This document shows, piece by piece, positions 11,970 through 22,795 of a DNA stretch of 64,000 bases. The notes under the pieces are model-generated. The model had not been told where the DNA came from, searched no databases, and worked only from the letters and a program-made list of their open reading frames with translations. Location: assembly GCA_001770955.1 (NCBI GenBank), contig MESL01000001.1:1-64000 (forward strand). Direction: 5' to 3'. The position numbers and the translations under genes are program-made. This DNA comes from Burkholderiales bacterium RIFCSPLOWO2_12_FULL_65_40 (GTDB lineage: Bacteria; Pseudomonadota; Gammaproteobacteria; Burkholderiales; Burkholderiaceae_C). Within the stretch, counting starts at the first letter, position 1, and each line of letters begins with the position of its first letter.

Positions 11970-13244
11970 TTAAGAATTCACCCCCTGACCAAAGCGCTTT
12001 TCAATATAGCTTTGGACCAGCTGATGAAATTCCTTTGCGATATTGTCACCGCGCAAGGTCATGGCTTTTTCCCCGTCGATAAACACTGGCGCAGCGGGCG
12101 CCTCGCCAGTTCCTGGCAGGCTGATGCCAATATCCGCATGCTTGCTCTCACCGGGGCCATTGACAATACAACCCATGACCGCCACCTTGAGCGCTTCAAC
12201 CCCTGGATATCGCTCGCGCCAGATAGGCATCTGCGCACGCAGGAAGTCATCAATTTGCTTGGCCAGTTCCTGAAAAGTGGTGCTGGTGGTTCGGCCACAA
12301 CCAGGGCAGGCCGTGACACTGGGCACAAACATACGCAATCCCAAGGACTGAAGTATTTCAGATGCGATGACCACTTCCTGAGTTCGCGACTCGCCCGGCT
12401 GGGGGGTAAGCGACACACGGATGGTGTCCCCTATCCCTTCCTGCAACAGCACGGACAAAGCCGCTGCAGACGCCACAGTACCCTTTGTCCCCATGCCCGC
12501 CTCTGTCAACCCCAGGTGCAGCGCATAGTCGGATCGCCGGGCCAGTTCACGGTACACAGAGATCAAATCCTGCACACCGCTGACCTTGCACGAGAGAATG
12601 ATCTGATTCCCGTCCAAGCCCAGATCCTCTGCTCGGCGAGCCGAATCTATCGCTGATGCAATCAGCGCTTCATACATGACCTGCCGTGCGTCCCAAGGCC
12701 GTGAACGCAAGCTATTGGCATCCATGAGCTGAGCCAGCAGATCTTGGTCAAGACTGCCCCAATTCACGCCAATACGGACCGGCTTTTTCCAGCGGATGGC
12801 GGCCTCGATCATCTGTCCAAACTGGCGATCGCGCTTATCTCCCTTGCCGACGTTGCCAGGATTGATACGGTATTTGGACAAGGCTTCGGCACACGCTGGA
12901 TACTCCGTCAGCAATCGGTGCCCGTTGTAGTGAAAGTCACCGACCAAAGGAACGTCGATCCCCATCCGGTCGAGTTGCTCACGGACATAGGGCACCGCTG
13001 CAGCCGCCTCGGGCGTATTGACGGTAATGCGCACCAACTCTGACCCCGCCAAGGCAAGCTCCTTGACCTGAATGGCCGTGGCGACAGCATCTACGGTATC
13101 CGTATTGGTCATCGACTGCACACGAACGGGGGCATCACCTCCAATCGTGACGACCCGGCTCCCCCAAACCGCCTGGGCCTGGCGCGAATGCCGGGCAAGT
13201 GGCGATGCAACCGCCACAGGCAATGGTTCCACATGCATATTCAC
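11970..13244 (-). CDS. ispG: 4-hydroxy-3-methylbut-2-enyl diphosphate synthase (flavodoxin)
   Basis: Iron-sulfur enzyme of the MEP isoprenoid pathway that converts MEcPP to HMBPP. The 424-residue protein has a TIM-barrel N-terminal part and the 4Fe-4S cysteines in ACPGCGRTT and [11 protein letters not shown]. The start is GTG at 13244, overlapping the rodZ stop (GTGA) with GAGGTG upstream; an ATG at 13238 is an alternative. It forms a tight operon with pilW-rodZ upstream. Confidence 0.96.
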   Translation of the reverse strand: MNMHVEPLPVAVASPLARHSRQAQAVWGSRVVTIGGDAPVRVQSMTNTDTVDAVATAIQVKELALAGSELVRITVNTPEAAAAVPYVREQLDRMGIDVPLVGDFHYNGHRLLTEYPACAEALSKYRINPGNVGKGDKRDRQFGQMIEAAIRWKKPVRIGVNWGSLDQDLLAQLMDANSLRSRPWDARQVMYEALIASAIDSARRAEDLGLDGNQIILSCKVSGVQDLISVYRELARRSDYALHLGLTEAGMGTKGTVASAAALSVLLQEGIGDTIRVSLTPQPGESRTQEVVIASEILQSLGLRMFVPSVTACPGCGRTTSTTFQELAKQIDDFLRAQMPIWRERYPGVEALKVAVMGCIVNGPGESKHADIGISLPGTGEAPAAPVFIDGEKAMTLRGDNIAKEFHQLVQSYIEKRFGQGVNS

Positions 13245-14161
13245 GGCTTCACCTCAAATCGGGCGACGTTGTCCTTGGAGATCGGAGCAAGATCCAGCGC
13301 ATTCCCACGAATCAGAGCCTCCGTCGCTTCGGCGTTGCCTATCACCACAGAAAGAGGAGGCTTTCCGGGCACCACGACCGACTCACCGGCGGTCAGAATT
13401 TTCTGCAGTGTGGTCACTCCTGTCGCATCCCGCACCTGGACCCAAGACTCGCTGCGCGCGCGCAGCACAAGCAGCTGCCCTTTGCCATCAATCGAATCCA
13501 CTCCAGCCGGCAAGGCAGGCACTTGCTTGCCCACCGAATCCACAAGTTCCTGACGGATAACCGGATCTGCCGGCACTGCTTCCACAACCAACGGCAAGGC
13601 CCCTGTTTCAGCGGATGCGACCTCTGCTGGAGCTGCAGCCACGCTGGCCGGCTCGGATGGTGTGATTGCAGTGGTCTTCTGCACTTGTCCATCGCTCGCG
13701 GTGGACATCTCAGTCAATGAGCGCGGATAAAAGGCCAGCACGGCGGCCCCCAGCAACAAGGCAAATGCCGCCAAAAAGGCCGGATGCTTGACGCTGGCCA
13801 TCATGGCTCCGCCAGAAGCCCTTTCCGTGCCATCCTTGAAAGTGGCGTTGATTCCGCCACTATCGCCAGCGAGCCGCGGTACGCTGGACTGGGGCATGAG
13901 TGCCAGCACAGGGATCGGATCGATTTTCAATGACCGACAAACGCTGGACGCCAGTGCTCGAACGAATACCGCGTCCGGCAAGACCTGGTAGTTGTCTGCC
14001 TCCAGCGCCTCAAGTTTGCTGACCGGCACCTTCAGCGCCACAGCCAACGCCTCAATATGTATTCCGGCCGCATGCCTCGCATCCCTGAGCATTCCCCCAG
14101 GAGAAACCGGTGCGGACTGAACCTGCTCCGATGCAATAGACTGGGCCCCCAGCTCACTCAT
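13241..14161 (-). CDS. RodZ-like helix-turn-helix membrane protein
   Basis: A 306-residue RodZ family protein that probably links MreB to the envelope. A cytoplasmic Cro/CI-type helix-turn-helix (about residues 25-90, from [19 protein letters not shown]) is followed by a basic linker, one transmembrane helix near residue 155 and a Pro/Ala-rich periplasmic linker. The C-terminal DUF4115 domain contains [10 protein letters not shown] and [12 protein letters not shown]. The start is the ATG at 14161, which overlaps the end of pilW by 8 bases. The frame is open upstream to 14254, but that lies inside pilW. Confidence 0.9.
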   Translation of the reverse strand: MSELGAQSIASEQVQSAPVSPGGMLRDARHAAGIHIEALAVALKVPVSKLEALEADNYQVLPDAVFVRALASSVCRSLKIDPIPVLALMPQSSVPRLAGDSGGINATFKDGTERASGGAMMASVKHPAFLAAFALLLGAAVLAFYPRSLTEMSTASDGQVQKTTAITPSEPASVAAAPAEVASAETGALPLVVEAVPADPVIRQELVDSVGKQVPALPAGVDSIDGKGQLLVLRARSESWVQVRDATGVTTLQKILTAGESVVVPGKPPLSVVIGNAEATEALIRGNALDLAPISKDNVARFEVKP

Positions 14162-14990
14162 TGAAGGCTCCTCGTTCAAAAGCCGCCAGCTGACGGGACT
14201 CAGGGAAACGTTTGCGCAACTGTTCGGCAAGCTGCCGCACGGCAACCGTATCACTCAGACCCCGCTCCACCTTGATACCGAGCCACAGTGTTTCCGCATT
14301 GGCCAGTTCACTGTTATTAATGCGCCGGATATAAAACTGAGCACGCTTAAGTTCCCCCCGACGCATGAACAACTCGGACAGGTTGTACCCCACCACAGGA
14401 TTCCCGGCATCCAGTTCATAGGCCTTCAACAGCGTCTGCTCAGCCTGATCGTTCTGACCTGCGCGCGCCTGGCACAGGCCCTGCGCCATATAGGTTTTGC
14501 TTCGAGCCATATAGGCCGGATTGGTCAGCACTTGAGAAAAATACTTGTCCGCCTCCGCATATTTTTGCTGCTGACAAAGCAGCCATGCATAGTTATGCAG
14601 CACATTCGGATCAGTGGACCGAAGACCCAACGCCCGCCGAAAGCTATCCTCCGCCTGCCCCAGCTCATTCAGACTCATGTAGATCAGTCCGCGCAGGTTG
14701 TAGGCATCGCCATAGGTCGGATCATTGACAAGTGCCTGCTTGACCTCGTCCAGTGCAACGGCCACTTTGCCCGATTCGAAATAGTTGACGGCCAGTTCCA
14801 GGCGGATACGAGCACGTCGACGCGCCTCCGGTTCATCCGATGGCGTAATGACCTCAGGACCAAGACCGGCCTCTGATCCCCTTCCCGTGGCAGTGCAACC
14901 GGAAACTGACATCAATACTCCCGCCATCAACACAACAGCAGCCAACACCGCTCCAGCAGAGGGGTTCCAGCGCGTAACGGCTTCCACCAT
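14154..14990 (-). CDS. pilW: Type IV pilus biogenesis lipoprotein PilW/PilF
   Basis: Outer-membrane pilotin-type lipoprotein that helps assemble the type IV pilus secretin. The 278-residue protein has a signal peptide ending in the lipobox VSGC and then several tetratricopeptide repeats, such as GDAYNLRGLIYMSLNELGQA and PNVLHNYAWLLCQQ. The ATG at 14990 has a perfect AAGGAGG seven bases upstream, which lies in the last codons of rlmN. The rlmN-pilW-rodZ order is typical. No other pilus genes are nearby. Confidence 0.93.
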   Translation of the reverse strand: MVEAVTRWNPSAGAVLAAVVLMAGVLMSVSGCTATGRGSEAGLGPEVITPSDEPEARRRARIRLELAVNYFESGKVAVALDEVKQALVNDPTYGDAYNLRGLIYMSLNELGQAEDSFRRALGLRSTDPNVLHNYAWLLCQQQKYAEADKYFSQVLTNPAYMARSKTYMAQGLCQARAGQNDQAEQTLLKAYELDAGNPVVGYNLSELFMRRGELKRAQFYIRRINNSELANAETLWLGIKVERGLSDTVAVRQLAEQLRKRFPESRQLAAFERGAFNE

Positions 14991-14991
14991 G

Positions 14992-16140
14992 TCATGCCTC
15001 CTTGTGTGATTGGGCCATCGACCCAGCCGGTTGTATCGCAATCGTGCGGCGTTTGGCCATCCGTTCCACTACCCGGGTCCGATCCTGCACTTCACCTGCC
15101 AGTTGGCCACAGGCGGCATCAATATCATCTCCCCTGGTTTTACGGACCGTGGTCACAATGCCTGCTTCGCTGAGCAACTTGGCAAACGCTGCCACCTGTG
15201 GCGCTCCGGAACGAAGCAGGCCCGAAGCCGGGAAAGGATTGAAGGGAATCAGGTTGAATTTGCACCAGACGCCGGAACGGGCATGGCGTCGAACGAGATC
15301 CACCAGCTGTCTGGCATGCTCTGGCTGGTCGTTAACACCATCCAGCATGCAATATTCGAAAGTAATGAAATCCCGTGGCGCATGCTCAAGGTACCGGTTA
15401 CAGGCTTCCATGAGCTCGTCGATCGGATACTTGCGGTTCAGCGGCACCAAATCGTCACGCAAAGGATCGTTGGGTGCATGCAGCGAGACAGCAAGGGCCA
15501 CGGGGCAATCCATTGCCAGCCGATCCATCATCGGAACGACACCAGAGGTCGAAACCGTCACGCGTCTTCGTGACATGCCATATCCATGGTCATCCAGCAT
15601 GACCCGCAGCGCGGGAACCAGTGCCGAATAATTCTGCAAGGGCTCACCCATGCCCATCATGACCACATTGGAAATCACCCGATCGGTGGTTTTGAGACGC
15701 TCGCGCAACGTGTGCTCGGCAAACCAGAGCTGGGCAACAATCTCGGCCGTGGTCAGATTGCGGCTGAACCCCTGGTGCCCGGTAGAACAGAAACGACAAC
15801 CCACGGCGCACCCGGCCTGGGACGACACGCAGAGGGTTCCCCGGTCATCCTCTGGAATGTAGACAGCCTCCACCGCATTTCCGGCCCCCACATCGAAGAG
15901 CCATTTGACGGTGCCATCGCTCGACTGGTGCTCGCTGATTACCGGAAGGGCTTGGATGGTCGCGCATGTCTTGAGCTTCTCGCGCAGCGACTTGGCCAGA
16001 TCACTCATCTGGTCGAATTCACTGGCACCGCGCTGATGTATCCAGCGGAAAAGCTGTGTCGCGCGGAAACGCTTTTCACCCAGCCGCTCGCAAAAAGCAG
16101 CCAGGCCGTTCAAATCAAAATCCAGGAGGTTGACTGTCAT
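14992..16140 (-). CDS. rlmN: Dual-specificity 23S rRNA/tRNA adenine-C2 methyltransferase
   Basis: Radical SAM enzyme that methylates C2 of A2503 in 23S rRNA and A37 in some tRNAs. The radical SAM cluster motif CAVGCRFC is present, as are MGMGEPL and the methyl-carrying cysteine in DIDAACGQL. The ATG at 16140 ([10 protein letters not shown], 382 residues) fits the family start; six extra upstream codons are open but unlikely. The stop is followed directly by the pilW start (TGACATG). Confidence 0.96.
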   Translation of the reverse strand: MTVNLLDFDLNGLAAFCERLGEKRFRATQLFRWIHQRGASEFDQMSDLAKSLREKLKTCATIQALPVISEHQSSDGTVKWLFDVGAGNAVEAVYIPEDDRGTLCVSSQAGCAVGCRFCSTGHQGFSRNLTTAEIVAQLWFAEHTLRERLKTTDRVISNVVMMGMGEPLQNYSALVPALRVMLDDHGYGMSRRRVTVSTSGVVPMMDRLAMDCPVALAVSLHAPNDPLRDDLVPLNRKYPIDELMEACNRYLEHAPRDFITFEYCMLDGVNDQPEHARQLVDLVRRHARSGVWCKFNLIPFNPFPASGLLRSGAPQVAAFAKLLSEAGIVTTVRKTRGDDIDAACGQLAGEVQDRTRVVERMAKRRTIAIQPAGSMAQSHKEA

Positions 16141-16233
16141 GTGCACGTGTGCGGGCACAAGTCAACGACCTGGGAGCCCCAGGCGCACAACTGCCCTGCC
16201 TCTGCGGGGAAGCGCTGCTTGGGGAACGCCATA

Positions 16234-16659
16234 TCAGCGCGAGTAAACGTTCATGCCAGGAAAGAAGAACGCCACTTCCACCTGGGCCGTTTCCGCTGCA
16301 TCGGAACCATGCACGGCATTGGCATCGATGCTATCGGCGAAATCGGCGCGAATGGTGCCGGCTTCTGCCTTCTTGGGATCGGTAGCGCCCATCAGTTCAC
16401 GGTTCTTCAGAATGGCGTTTTCGCCTTCGAGGGCCTGGATCATGACAGGGCCGGAGATCATGAAATCCACCAGGTCCTTGAAGAAGGGGCGCTCCTTGTG
16501 CACGGCATAGAACTGCTCGGCCTCCCGACGGGACAGATGAGCCATGCGGGCCGCGACGACTTTCAGACCGGCTGCTTCGAAACGGGCATAGATCTGGCCA
16601 ATGACATTCTTGGCAACGGCGTCCGGCTTGATGATGGAAAGAGTGCGTTCAATAGCCAT
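16234..16659 (-). CDS. ndk: Nucleoside diphosphate kinase
   Basis: Transfers the gamma phosphate between nucleoside triphosphates and diphosphates through a phosphohistidine. The 141-residue length is standard. The N-terminus [17 protein letters not shown] and the active-site histidine in NAVHGSDA are intact. AGGAAA precedes the ATG at 16659. It lies between rluB and rlmN on the same strand. Confidence 0.98.
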   Translation of the reverse strand: MAIERTLSIIKPDAVAKNVIGQIYARFEAAGLKVVAARMAHLSRREAEQFYAVHKERPFFKDLVDFMISGPVMIQALEGENAILKNRELMGATDPKKAEAGTIRADFADSIDANAVHGSDAAETAQVEVAFFFPGMNVYSR

Positions 16660-16688
16660 TTTATTTTCCTGGAATGGGGGTTAATTGG

Positions 16689-16715
16689 AGCTTTTTGTCT
16701 TGCAGACAAAGCTTT
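16689..16715. repeat. Inverted repeat between rluB and ndk
   Basis: An imperfect hairpin (AGCTTTTTGTCT, loop TGC, AGACAAAGCTTT) lies in the 89-base gap between the rluB stop and the ndk start. On the transcribed minus strand no T-run follows, so it is at best a weak terminator or a processing site. Confidence 0.35.
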
Positions 16716-16748
16716 TCATTCTAACCCGGACGGTCCCTGACCAACCGA

Positions 16749-18241
16749 TCATCGCCCACCTCGTCCACCACCCCGGCCACCGAAGCTGCTACGCCCATCG
16801 CGCCGCTGCGTTTGACGCTGACGTGCCAGGCTGTCGGTACCGATGTACCCTACCGAGGTCTTCAAGGGATCCGGCTGAGCGTCGCCTCCTTGCGGACGTG
16901 CCCCTGCATTTTTACCGCCAGTCTTCCCGCCACGCCCCTGCCCGGCATTGCCTCCACGAGATCCAGGGGGAACATTTCTGGGAGCACTGCGATTGCCCCC
17001 CGCACGTCCTCGCTCACCCTGGCCATCCCGACGAGAAAACGGCGCGTCCTGCCCCCCCTCGGCCCTGGGGGTGCGTTCGGCACCGGCGGCTTTCATCAAC
17101 GCGGCGATATCCGACTCGTCCAGTTCCATCCAGGCGCCGCGCTTGAGCCCTCGGGGCAAAACCATTGCGCCATAGCGGATACGGATGAGTCGGCTGACGG
17201 CGTGACCGACCGACTCCAGCATCCGTCGCACCTCCCGATTGCGCCCTTCGGAGATCGTGACGCGGTACCAGCAATTGGAACCTTCACCCCCCCCATCCTC
17301 GATGGAGCCAAATGCGGCCATGCCATCATTGAGCTGAACGCCTTCCAGCAACCGAGCTTTCTCTTCATTGCTGAGCGCACCCAGCACACGCACGGCGTAC
17401 TCGCGCTCCAGACCAAACCGGGGATGCATCAACTTGTTGGCCAGTTCACCGGAACTGGTAAACAACAGCAAACCTTCCGTATTCAGGTCAAGACGCCCCA
17501 CGGATTGCCATTTGCCCTGCTGCAAGCGAGGAAGCTTGCGGAAAACAGTGGGGCGATTCTGCGGATCGTCGTGCGTCACCACTTCCCCCACAGGTTTGTG
17601 GTAAGCAATCACGCGGGGGGGCGGTGGATCAATGCGGTAACGAATTGGTTTGCCATTGACCTTGACTTGATCCCCGAACTGAATTCGCTGACCAATGTGC
17701 GCCGGTTCATTGTTGACCGATATCCGCCCCTCCAGGATCAGTTGCTCCATTTCCAGACGTGACCCCAGTCCTGCCTGGGCCAGCACCTTGTGGAGCTTGG
17801 GTGTTTCCACCTGGGGCAGCAATACCCGTTTGAGAGGCAAAGGCTCTGCACTGGACTCGTCTTCATCGAAGCGGCCAGAAACAACGTCTGAGAACTGATA
17901 GCCCATCTCCGACTTGCGCCCCTGACCCGCAGACCGCAGCGGCCTGGAGGAGCCGCTTCCGGCACGCGAGCGATGCGCGTCAACCGCCCCGGAAGCCTCC
18001 GAAACACCGCTGCCCTCCACAACCACATGTGAACTCGTGGTCCCCAACGCCTCTTCTGCAGAAGATGACTCTTCCGGCTCCGAAACACCAGGCACATCAA
18101 CCGCAGCATCGGGGGGCAACGCGGGGACGGCCTTCTTTCGGGCCGGTTTGCGTCCTGGTTTGGAAGGCGTCGCGAGTCCCGCCTCTTGCGGCACAGGCAC
18201 CACCGTGGGGGTCACATCGTCAGAGGGTGTTGTCTCGTTCA

Positions 18242-18242
<1 letters not shown>
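16749..18242 (-). CDS. rluB: 23S rRNA pseudouridine(2605) synthase, RluB type
   Basis: Converts U2605 of 23S rRNA to pseudouridine. At 497 residues it is much longer than the ~290-residue E. coli enzyme because both ends are extended. The acidic/Ser-rich N-terminus has about 150 residues and the Gly/Arg-rich C-terminal tail about 100. In between are an S4 domain (KLHKVLAQAGLGSR) and the catalytic block GRLDLNTEGLL. The ATG at 18242 overlaps the scpB stop (TGATG). Confidence 0.92.
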
Positions 18243-18976
<734 letters not shown>

Positions 18977-19137
18977 GGTTCAGCAATTCCGGGAAAAGGG
19001 CGCCTCACGCAGAACCGTGGGACGTCAAACCAACCGAAGAAATCAATCAATGGGGGCAAATAGGGCGCAGTTGCAGAACCACACCAGTGCCTGGCGGGTA
19101 TCCGCTGTCAGGCGTGCTGGGTCAAAATAATGACCAT

Positions 19138-20166
19138 TCAGAGACCATTGTAGCCCAGCCCCCATTCGCCAAGGGCCGAGCGCATATCCTGCGGCAAGGG
19201 CGCCAGGAACTCCATTGCCTCGCCACTGACCGGGTGCACGAACGCCAGCCGAAAGGCATGCAGAGCCTGGCGCTGCATGCCTGCTTCCATGGCCCCACCG
19301 TACAGCACATCACCCACCAGCGGATGCCCTGCGGTGGCCATGTGCACACGGATCTGATGGGTACGTCCCGTATGCAAGGTACACCGCACCCAACAGCCGC
19401 GCTCACAGGAGGCCAGCAATTCCACATCCGTGCGGGCGGTCTTGCCGGCATGGAGCGCCAAATTGACCTCTGCCATGCGCAAACGGTTGCGGGGATCCCG
19501 GCCAATCGCTCCCTCCAGGCTGAGTTTGGCGGCACCATGCCAGGGGCGGTGGGCCAATGCCAGGTATTCGCGATGCACCTCCCGCCGCGCAATCATGTGC
19601 ACCAGCGCATCCATGGCCGAGCGGGTCCGGGCCACCACCATGAGTCCGCTGGTGTCCTTGTCCAGTCGATGAACGATGCCCGCACGAGGCACTTGGGCAC
19701 ACTGAGGATCACGCGCCATGAGGCCATTGAGCAGTGTTCCGCTCCAATTGCCCGGCGCAGGATGGACCACCAGCCCGGCTGGCTTGTTCACCACCAGCAG
19801 GTGCGCGTCCTCGTGAACGACATCAAGGTCCATCGCTTCGGGTCGAAACGCCTGGCTCTCGAGTGTCGGCCGCATCTCCACCACCACCTGATCACCGGCC
19901 TTGACGCGATGCGCCGCTTTGGAGACCGGCTGGCCATTGAGGCGTACGGCACCATGTGCCAGCAACTGCTGCAGATAGCTGCGGGAAAACTCAGGAACCG
20001 TGTCGGCAAGTGCCCGATCCAGCCTCTCCCCATGCTGGGCCACGCCCATGCCAATGGCCCGAAGCTCCGTCTCTGACAGCGACGCGGATTCGGCCTCTGT
20101 CAGATCCTCCATCAGCGCCTCGCCCTCCGGGTCTGGTTTCAGCCCTTCAGGCACGGTGACAGCCAT
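19138..20166 (-). CDS. rluD: 23S rRNA pseudouridine(1911/1915/1917) synthase
   Basis: Makes the three helix-69 pseudouridines in 23S rRNA. The 342-residue protein has an S4 domain near residues 50-110 (GERLDRALADTVPEFSRSYL) and the RluA-family catalytic motif HRLDKDTSGL. ARTDVELLASC and GRTHQIRVHM follow. The ATG at 20166 lies 8 bases downstream of the nlpD-like gene. In many bacteria rpoS occupies the position after nlpD; here it is rluD. Confidence 0.95.
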   Translation of the reverse strand: MAVTVPEGLKPDPEGEALMEDLTEAESASLSETELRAIGMGVAQHGERLDRALADTVPEFSRSYLQQLLAHGAVRLNGQPVSKAAHRVKAGDQVVVEMRPTLESQAFRPEAMDLDVVHEDAHLLVVNKPAGLVVHPAPGNWSGTLLNGLMARDPQCAQVPRAGIVHRLDKDTSGLMVVARTRSAMDALVHMIARREVHREYLALAHRPWHGAAKLSLEGAIGRDPRNRLRMAEVNLALHAGKTARTDVELLASCERGCWVRCTLHTGRTHQIRVHMATAGHPLVGDVLYGGAMEAGMQRQALHAFRLAFVHPVSGEAMEFLAPLPQDMRSALGEWGLGYNGL

Positions 20167-20174
20167 GTGCTGCC

Positions 20175-21077
20175 TTAGCGGGATGGAAGAAACCGCACCG
20201 GATCGACCGGTTTGCCCTGTCGGCGAATCTCGAAATGCAATTTCACCCGATCCGCATCGGTGCTGCCCATTTCAGCTATTTTCTGACCCTTGCGCACTGC
20301 CTGATCTTCCTTGACCAGCAATGTCTGGTTGTGCGCGTAGGCCGTCAGGAAGGTATTGTTGTGTTTGAGGATGATCAGGTTGCCATACCCACGCAGCCCC
20401 GCACCGGCGTAGACCACCCGTCCATCGGCTGCCGCCAGAACCGGATCTCCCGCTTTGCCACCAATGTCATAGCCCTTGTTGCGCGCCTCGTCAAAACCCG
20501 CGAGCAACGGACCCGACGCGGGCCAGATGAACCCGATATCGTCCTCGCCGGTTGCGGCAGCCGGCCTGGGTTCAGGCGCGGGAGAGGGCGCCACTGCCGC
20601 AGCCGGCGCAGCCGCCACGGCACCGTTCGAAGCGGGCGCCCGGGGCGCAGACGCCACGGAGACGGGGGCCACGCTGGGCGCCGAGACGGGCCGGGTGACA
20701 ACGCCACCACCGTCCTGCGCCACCGGGGCCGCAGCCGCAACCACCGGGGGAGCCACCCGCAATACCTGACCCACTTCGATCAGATTGGGGTTGTCCATGT
20801 TGTTCCAGCGCGCAATATCCTTCCAGCTCTGCCCCGTATCCAGCCCGATACGAATCAGGGTATCCCCAGGCTTGACGGTGTAGTAGCCCGGCTTGCCCGC
20901 GTTCTCTGCACCAGGCAACGGCTTGGCAGCAGGTGCCACCACTTCGCCCGACTGAGCCCCTACGGCGGTTCCCCGATCTTCCACTGGAGCCCTGGTCATG
21001 CGGGTGCCACAGCCAGCCAGCACAAGGCTTGCCAGCGCCATAGAAACCCAGAGACCACGACCACGCGATACGAACAT
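20175..21077 (-). CDS. nlpD: NlpD-like LysM/LytM lipoprotein
   Basis: A 300-residue envelope lipoprotein (signal peptide ending LVLAGC) with one LysM peptidoglycan-binding domain (YTVKPGDTLIRIGL). A Pro/Ala/Val-rich linker and a C-terminal M23/LytM domain follow. The usual HxGxDI metal motif reads NKGYDIGG and lacks the first histidine. As in E. coli NlpD, it is therefore probably an amidase activator, not a hydrolase. The ATG at 21077 has AAGGA eight bases upstream; the TTG at 21083 is less likely. Confidence 0.92.
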   Translation of the reverse strand: MFVSRGRGLWVSMALASLVLAGCGTRMTRAPVEDRGTAVGAQSGEVVAPAAKPLPGAENAGKPGYYTVKPGDTLIRIGLDTGQSWKDIARWNNMDNPNLIEVGQVLRVAPPVVAAAAPVAQDGGGVVTRPVSAPSVAPVSVASAPRAPASNGAVAAAPAAAVAPSPAPEPRPAAATGEDDIGFIWPASGPLLAGFDEARNKGYDIGGKAGDPVLAAADGRVVYAGAGLRGYGNLIILKHNNTFLTAYAHNQTLLVKEDQAVRKGQKIAEMGSTDADRVKLHFEIRRQGKPVDPVRFLPSR

Positions 21078-21089
21078 AAGCAATTTCCT

Positions 21090-21869
21090 TCAGGCAACAC
21101 CCGATTTTAGGGGGACAAAATGCACTGCCTCGAGCACAGTTTGTTTCAATCCGTGCGCTGTCTTGTCCACGACCAGCAACACCTGCTGCCCATCTGCCCG
21201 CGCAAACGGCGCCACCAGACGCCCCCCCACAGCCAGTTGCTCGCACCAAGCTGCCGGAAGGGGGGATCCACCGGCAGCGGACACAATGGCGGCATACGGC
21301 GCGCCTTTGGAAAATCCGGCCATGCCATCGCCAAACAGCAGATGCACATTGGCCAAGCGCAAGGGCCGCAGATTGTCCCTCGCCTTGTCGTGCAGGCCTC
21401 GCAATCGTTCCATGCTGTAGACCTCGCGCGCCAGCTTGCTGAGCACAGCCGCCTGGTAACCACAACCCGTGCCGATTTCCAGCACGCGACCGAGACCTCC
21501 GGTCGAGCGGGCGATCTCGGCCCCCAGCAGCAGTTCGGCCATTCGTGCCACGATGCTGGGCTTGGAAATGGTCTGTCCAAGCCCGATGGGCAAGCTGGTG
21601 TCCTCATACGCCTGGTTGACCAGGCCTGTATCGACGAAGCGGTGCCGCTCCACTGCCCCCATGGCCTGGAGCACCTGGGGCGCCGTCACTCCCATGGCCG
21701 AGAGCCGCTGCACCATGCGCGTTCGCACTGCGGCCGAGTCCAGCCCCAGCCCGGCCGGAACGGGCACACCGGGCAAGCTACCTGACCGCGTTGTCGTGCC
21801 GGAGACTGGTCGCTGGCCGGGCGTCGGCAACGAGATCCGCGCGGGGAACCCTGGACGGCGCTGCTGCAT
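21090..21869 (-). CDS. pcm: Protein-L-isoaspartate O-methyltransferase
   Basis: Repairs isoaspartyl residues in aged proteins by SAM-dependent methylation. The 259-residue protein carries the SAM motif VLEIGTGCGYQAAVL and the family block QTISKPSIVARM. An N-terminal extension of about 50 residues (MQQRRPGFPARISLP) is longer than in E. coli. The ATG overlaps the surE stop by one base (TGATG), so the pair is coupled, as in many bacteria. Confidence 0.95.
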   Translation of the reverse strand: MQQRRPGFPARISLPTPGQRPVSGTTTRSGSLPGVPVPAGLGLDSAAVRTRMVQRLSAMGVTAPQVLQAMGAVERHRFVDTGLVNQAYEDTSLPIGLGQTISKPSIVARMAELLLGAEIARSTGGLGRVLEIGTGCGYQAAVLSKLAREVYSMERLRGLHDKARDNLRPLRLANVHLLFGDGMAGFSKGAPYAAIVSAAGGSPLPAAWCEQLAVGGRLVAPFARADGQQVLLVVDKTAHGLKQTVLEAVHFVPLKSGVA

Positions 21870-22669
21870 CAATGGGCCTTTGTCGCAGCCACCGCGGACT
21901 GCGTTCCGAGGCCAGCAGACAGACGCGCCGCCGTTTGCGCCCAGTAGCCCAGATTCTGGTGATCGGTGAGGTCCACCTTGAGCGGCGTCACGGCCACATG
22001 GCCTTGCGCCGTGGCATGGAAATCCGTGCCCTCGGCATCGTCCTTGGCGGCTCCAGCGCCACCGATCCAGTACATGGTCTCGCCGCGCGGGCTTTCCTGG
22101 GTGATCACACGTTCTGCCGCATGGCGCCTTCCCAGGCGACACAGCTTCATGGGCCGCAGGGCGTGCAAAGGCAAGTTGGGAATGTTCACATTGAGCAGCC
22201 AGGGCGCCTGACCCACCAGGTCCTGCGCGGCCATCTGGCGCACGATGTCGGCGGCCATCTGGGCGGCCGCCTCGATCTCGCCCCAGCCCTTATCCACCTG
22301 AGAGAAGGCAATCGACGGAATGCCGAACAGGTAGCCCTCCATCGCAGCTCCCACGGTGCCTGAATAAATGGTGTCGTCGCCCATGTTGGCACCGTTGTTG
22401 ATACCCGAAACCACCAGGTCCGGCCGGTAACCCAGCAGCCCGGTCAGCGCGATATGCACGCAATCGGCCGGGGTGCCATTGATATAGCGAAAGCCGTTGT
22501 GGGCTTGGTGCACGTACAGCGGCGAATGCAGCGTCAGCGCATTGGATTTGGCACTGTTGTTGTGCTCGGGCGCCACCACTTCCACGTCGGCCACCCTGGA
22601 CAGCGCCGCATGCAGCGCCACGATGCCGGGCGCCTGGTAGCCGTCGTCATTGCAAATAAGAATTTTCAT
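21869..22669 (-). CDS. surE: 5'/3'-nucleotidase SurE
   Basis: Metal-dependent nucleoside monophosphate phosphatase linked to stationary-phase survival. The 266-residue protein starts MKILICNDDGYQAPG, with the metal-binding Asp pair at residues 8-9. It also has the conserved NNSAKSNALTL and GINNGANMGDDTIYSGT blocks. The upstream open frame to 22801 is ignored because the family always begins at this methionine. It is the first gene of the surE-pcm-nlpD-rluD run and is divergent from the quinone oxidoreductase. Confidence 0.97.
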   Translation of the reverse strand: MKILICNDDGYQAPGIVALHAALSRVADVEVVAPEHNNSAKSNALTLHSPLYVHQAHNGFRYINGTPADCVHIALTGLLGYRPDLVVSGINNGANMGDDTIYSGTVGAAMEGYLFGIPSIAFSQVDKGWGEIEAAAQMAADIVRQMAAQDLVGQAPWLLNVNIPNLPLHALRPMKLCRLGRRHAAERVITQESPRGETMYWIGGAGAAKDDAEGTDFHATAQGHVAVTPLKVDLTDHQNLGYWAQTAARLSAGLGTQSAVAATKAH

Positions 22670-22795
22670 GGTGCGGGGCAGTGTGCAACGGATTGTAGGC
22701 GCCGCCCTGCCCGCACCGCTGCGTCGCTCGTGGGACATGGGGCATCGGCGCCACAGCCCTATCATTCCGCCTCCCAACGACCGGAGACACATCCC

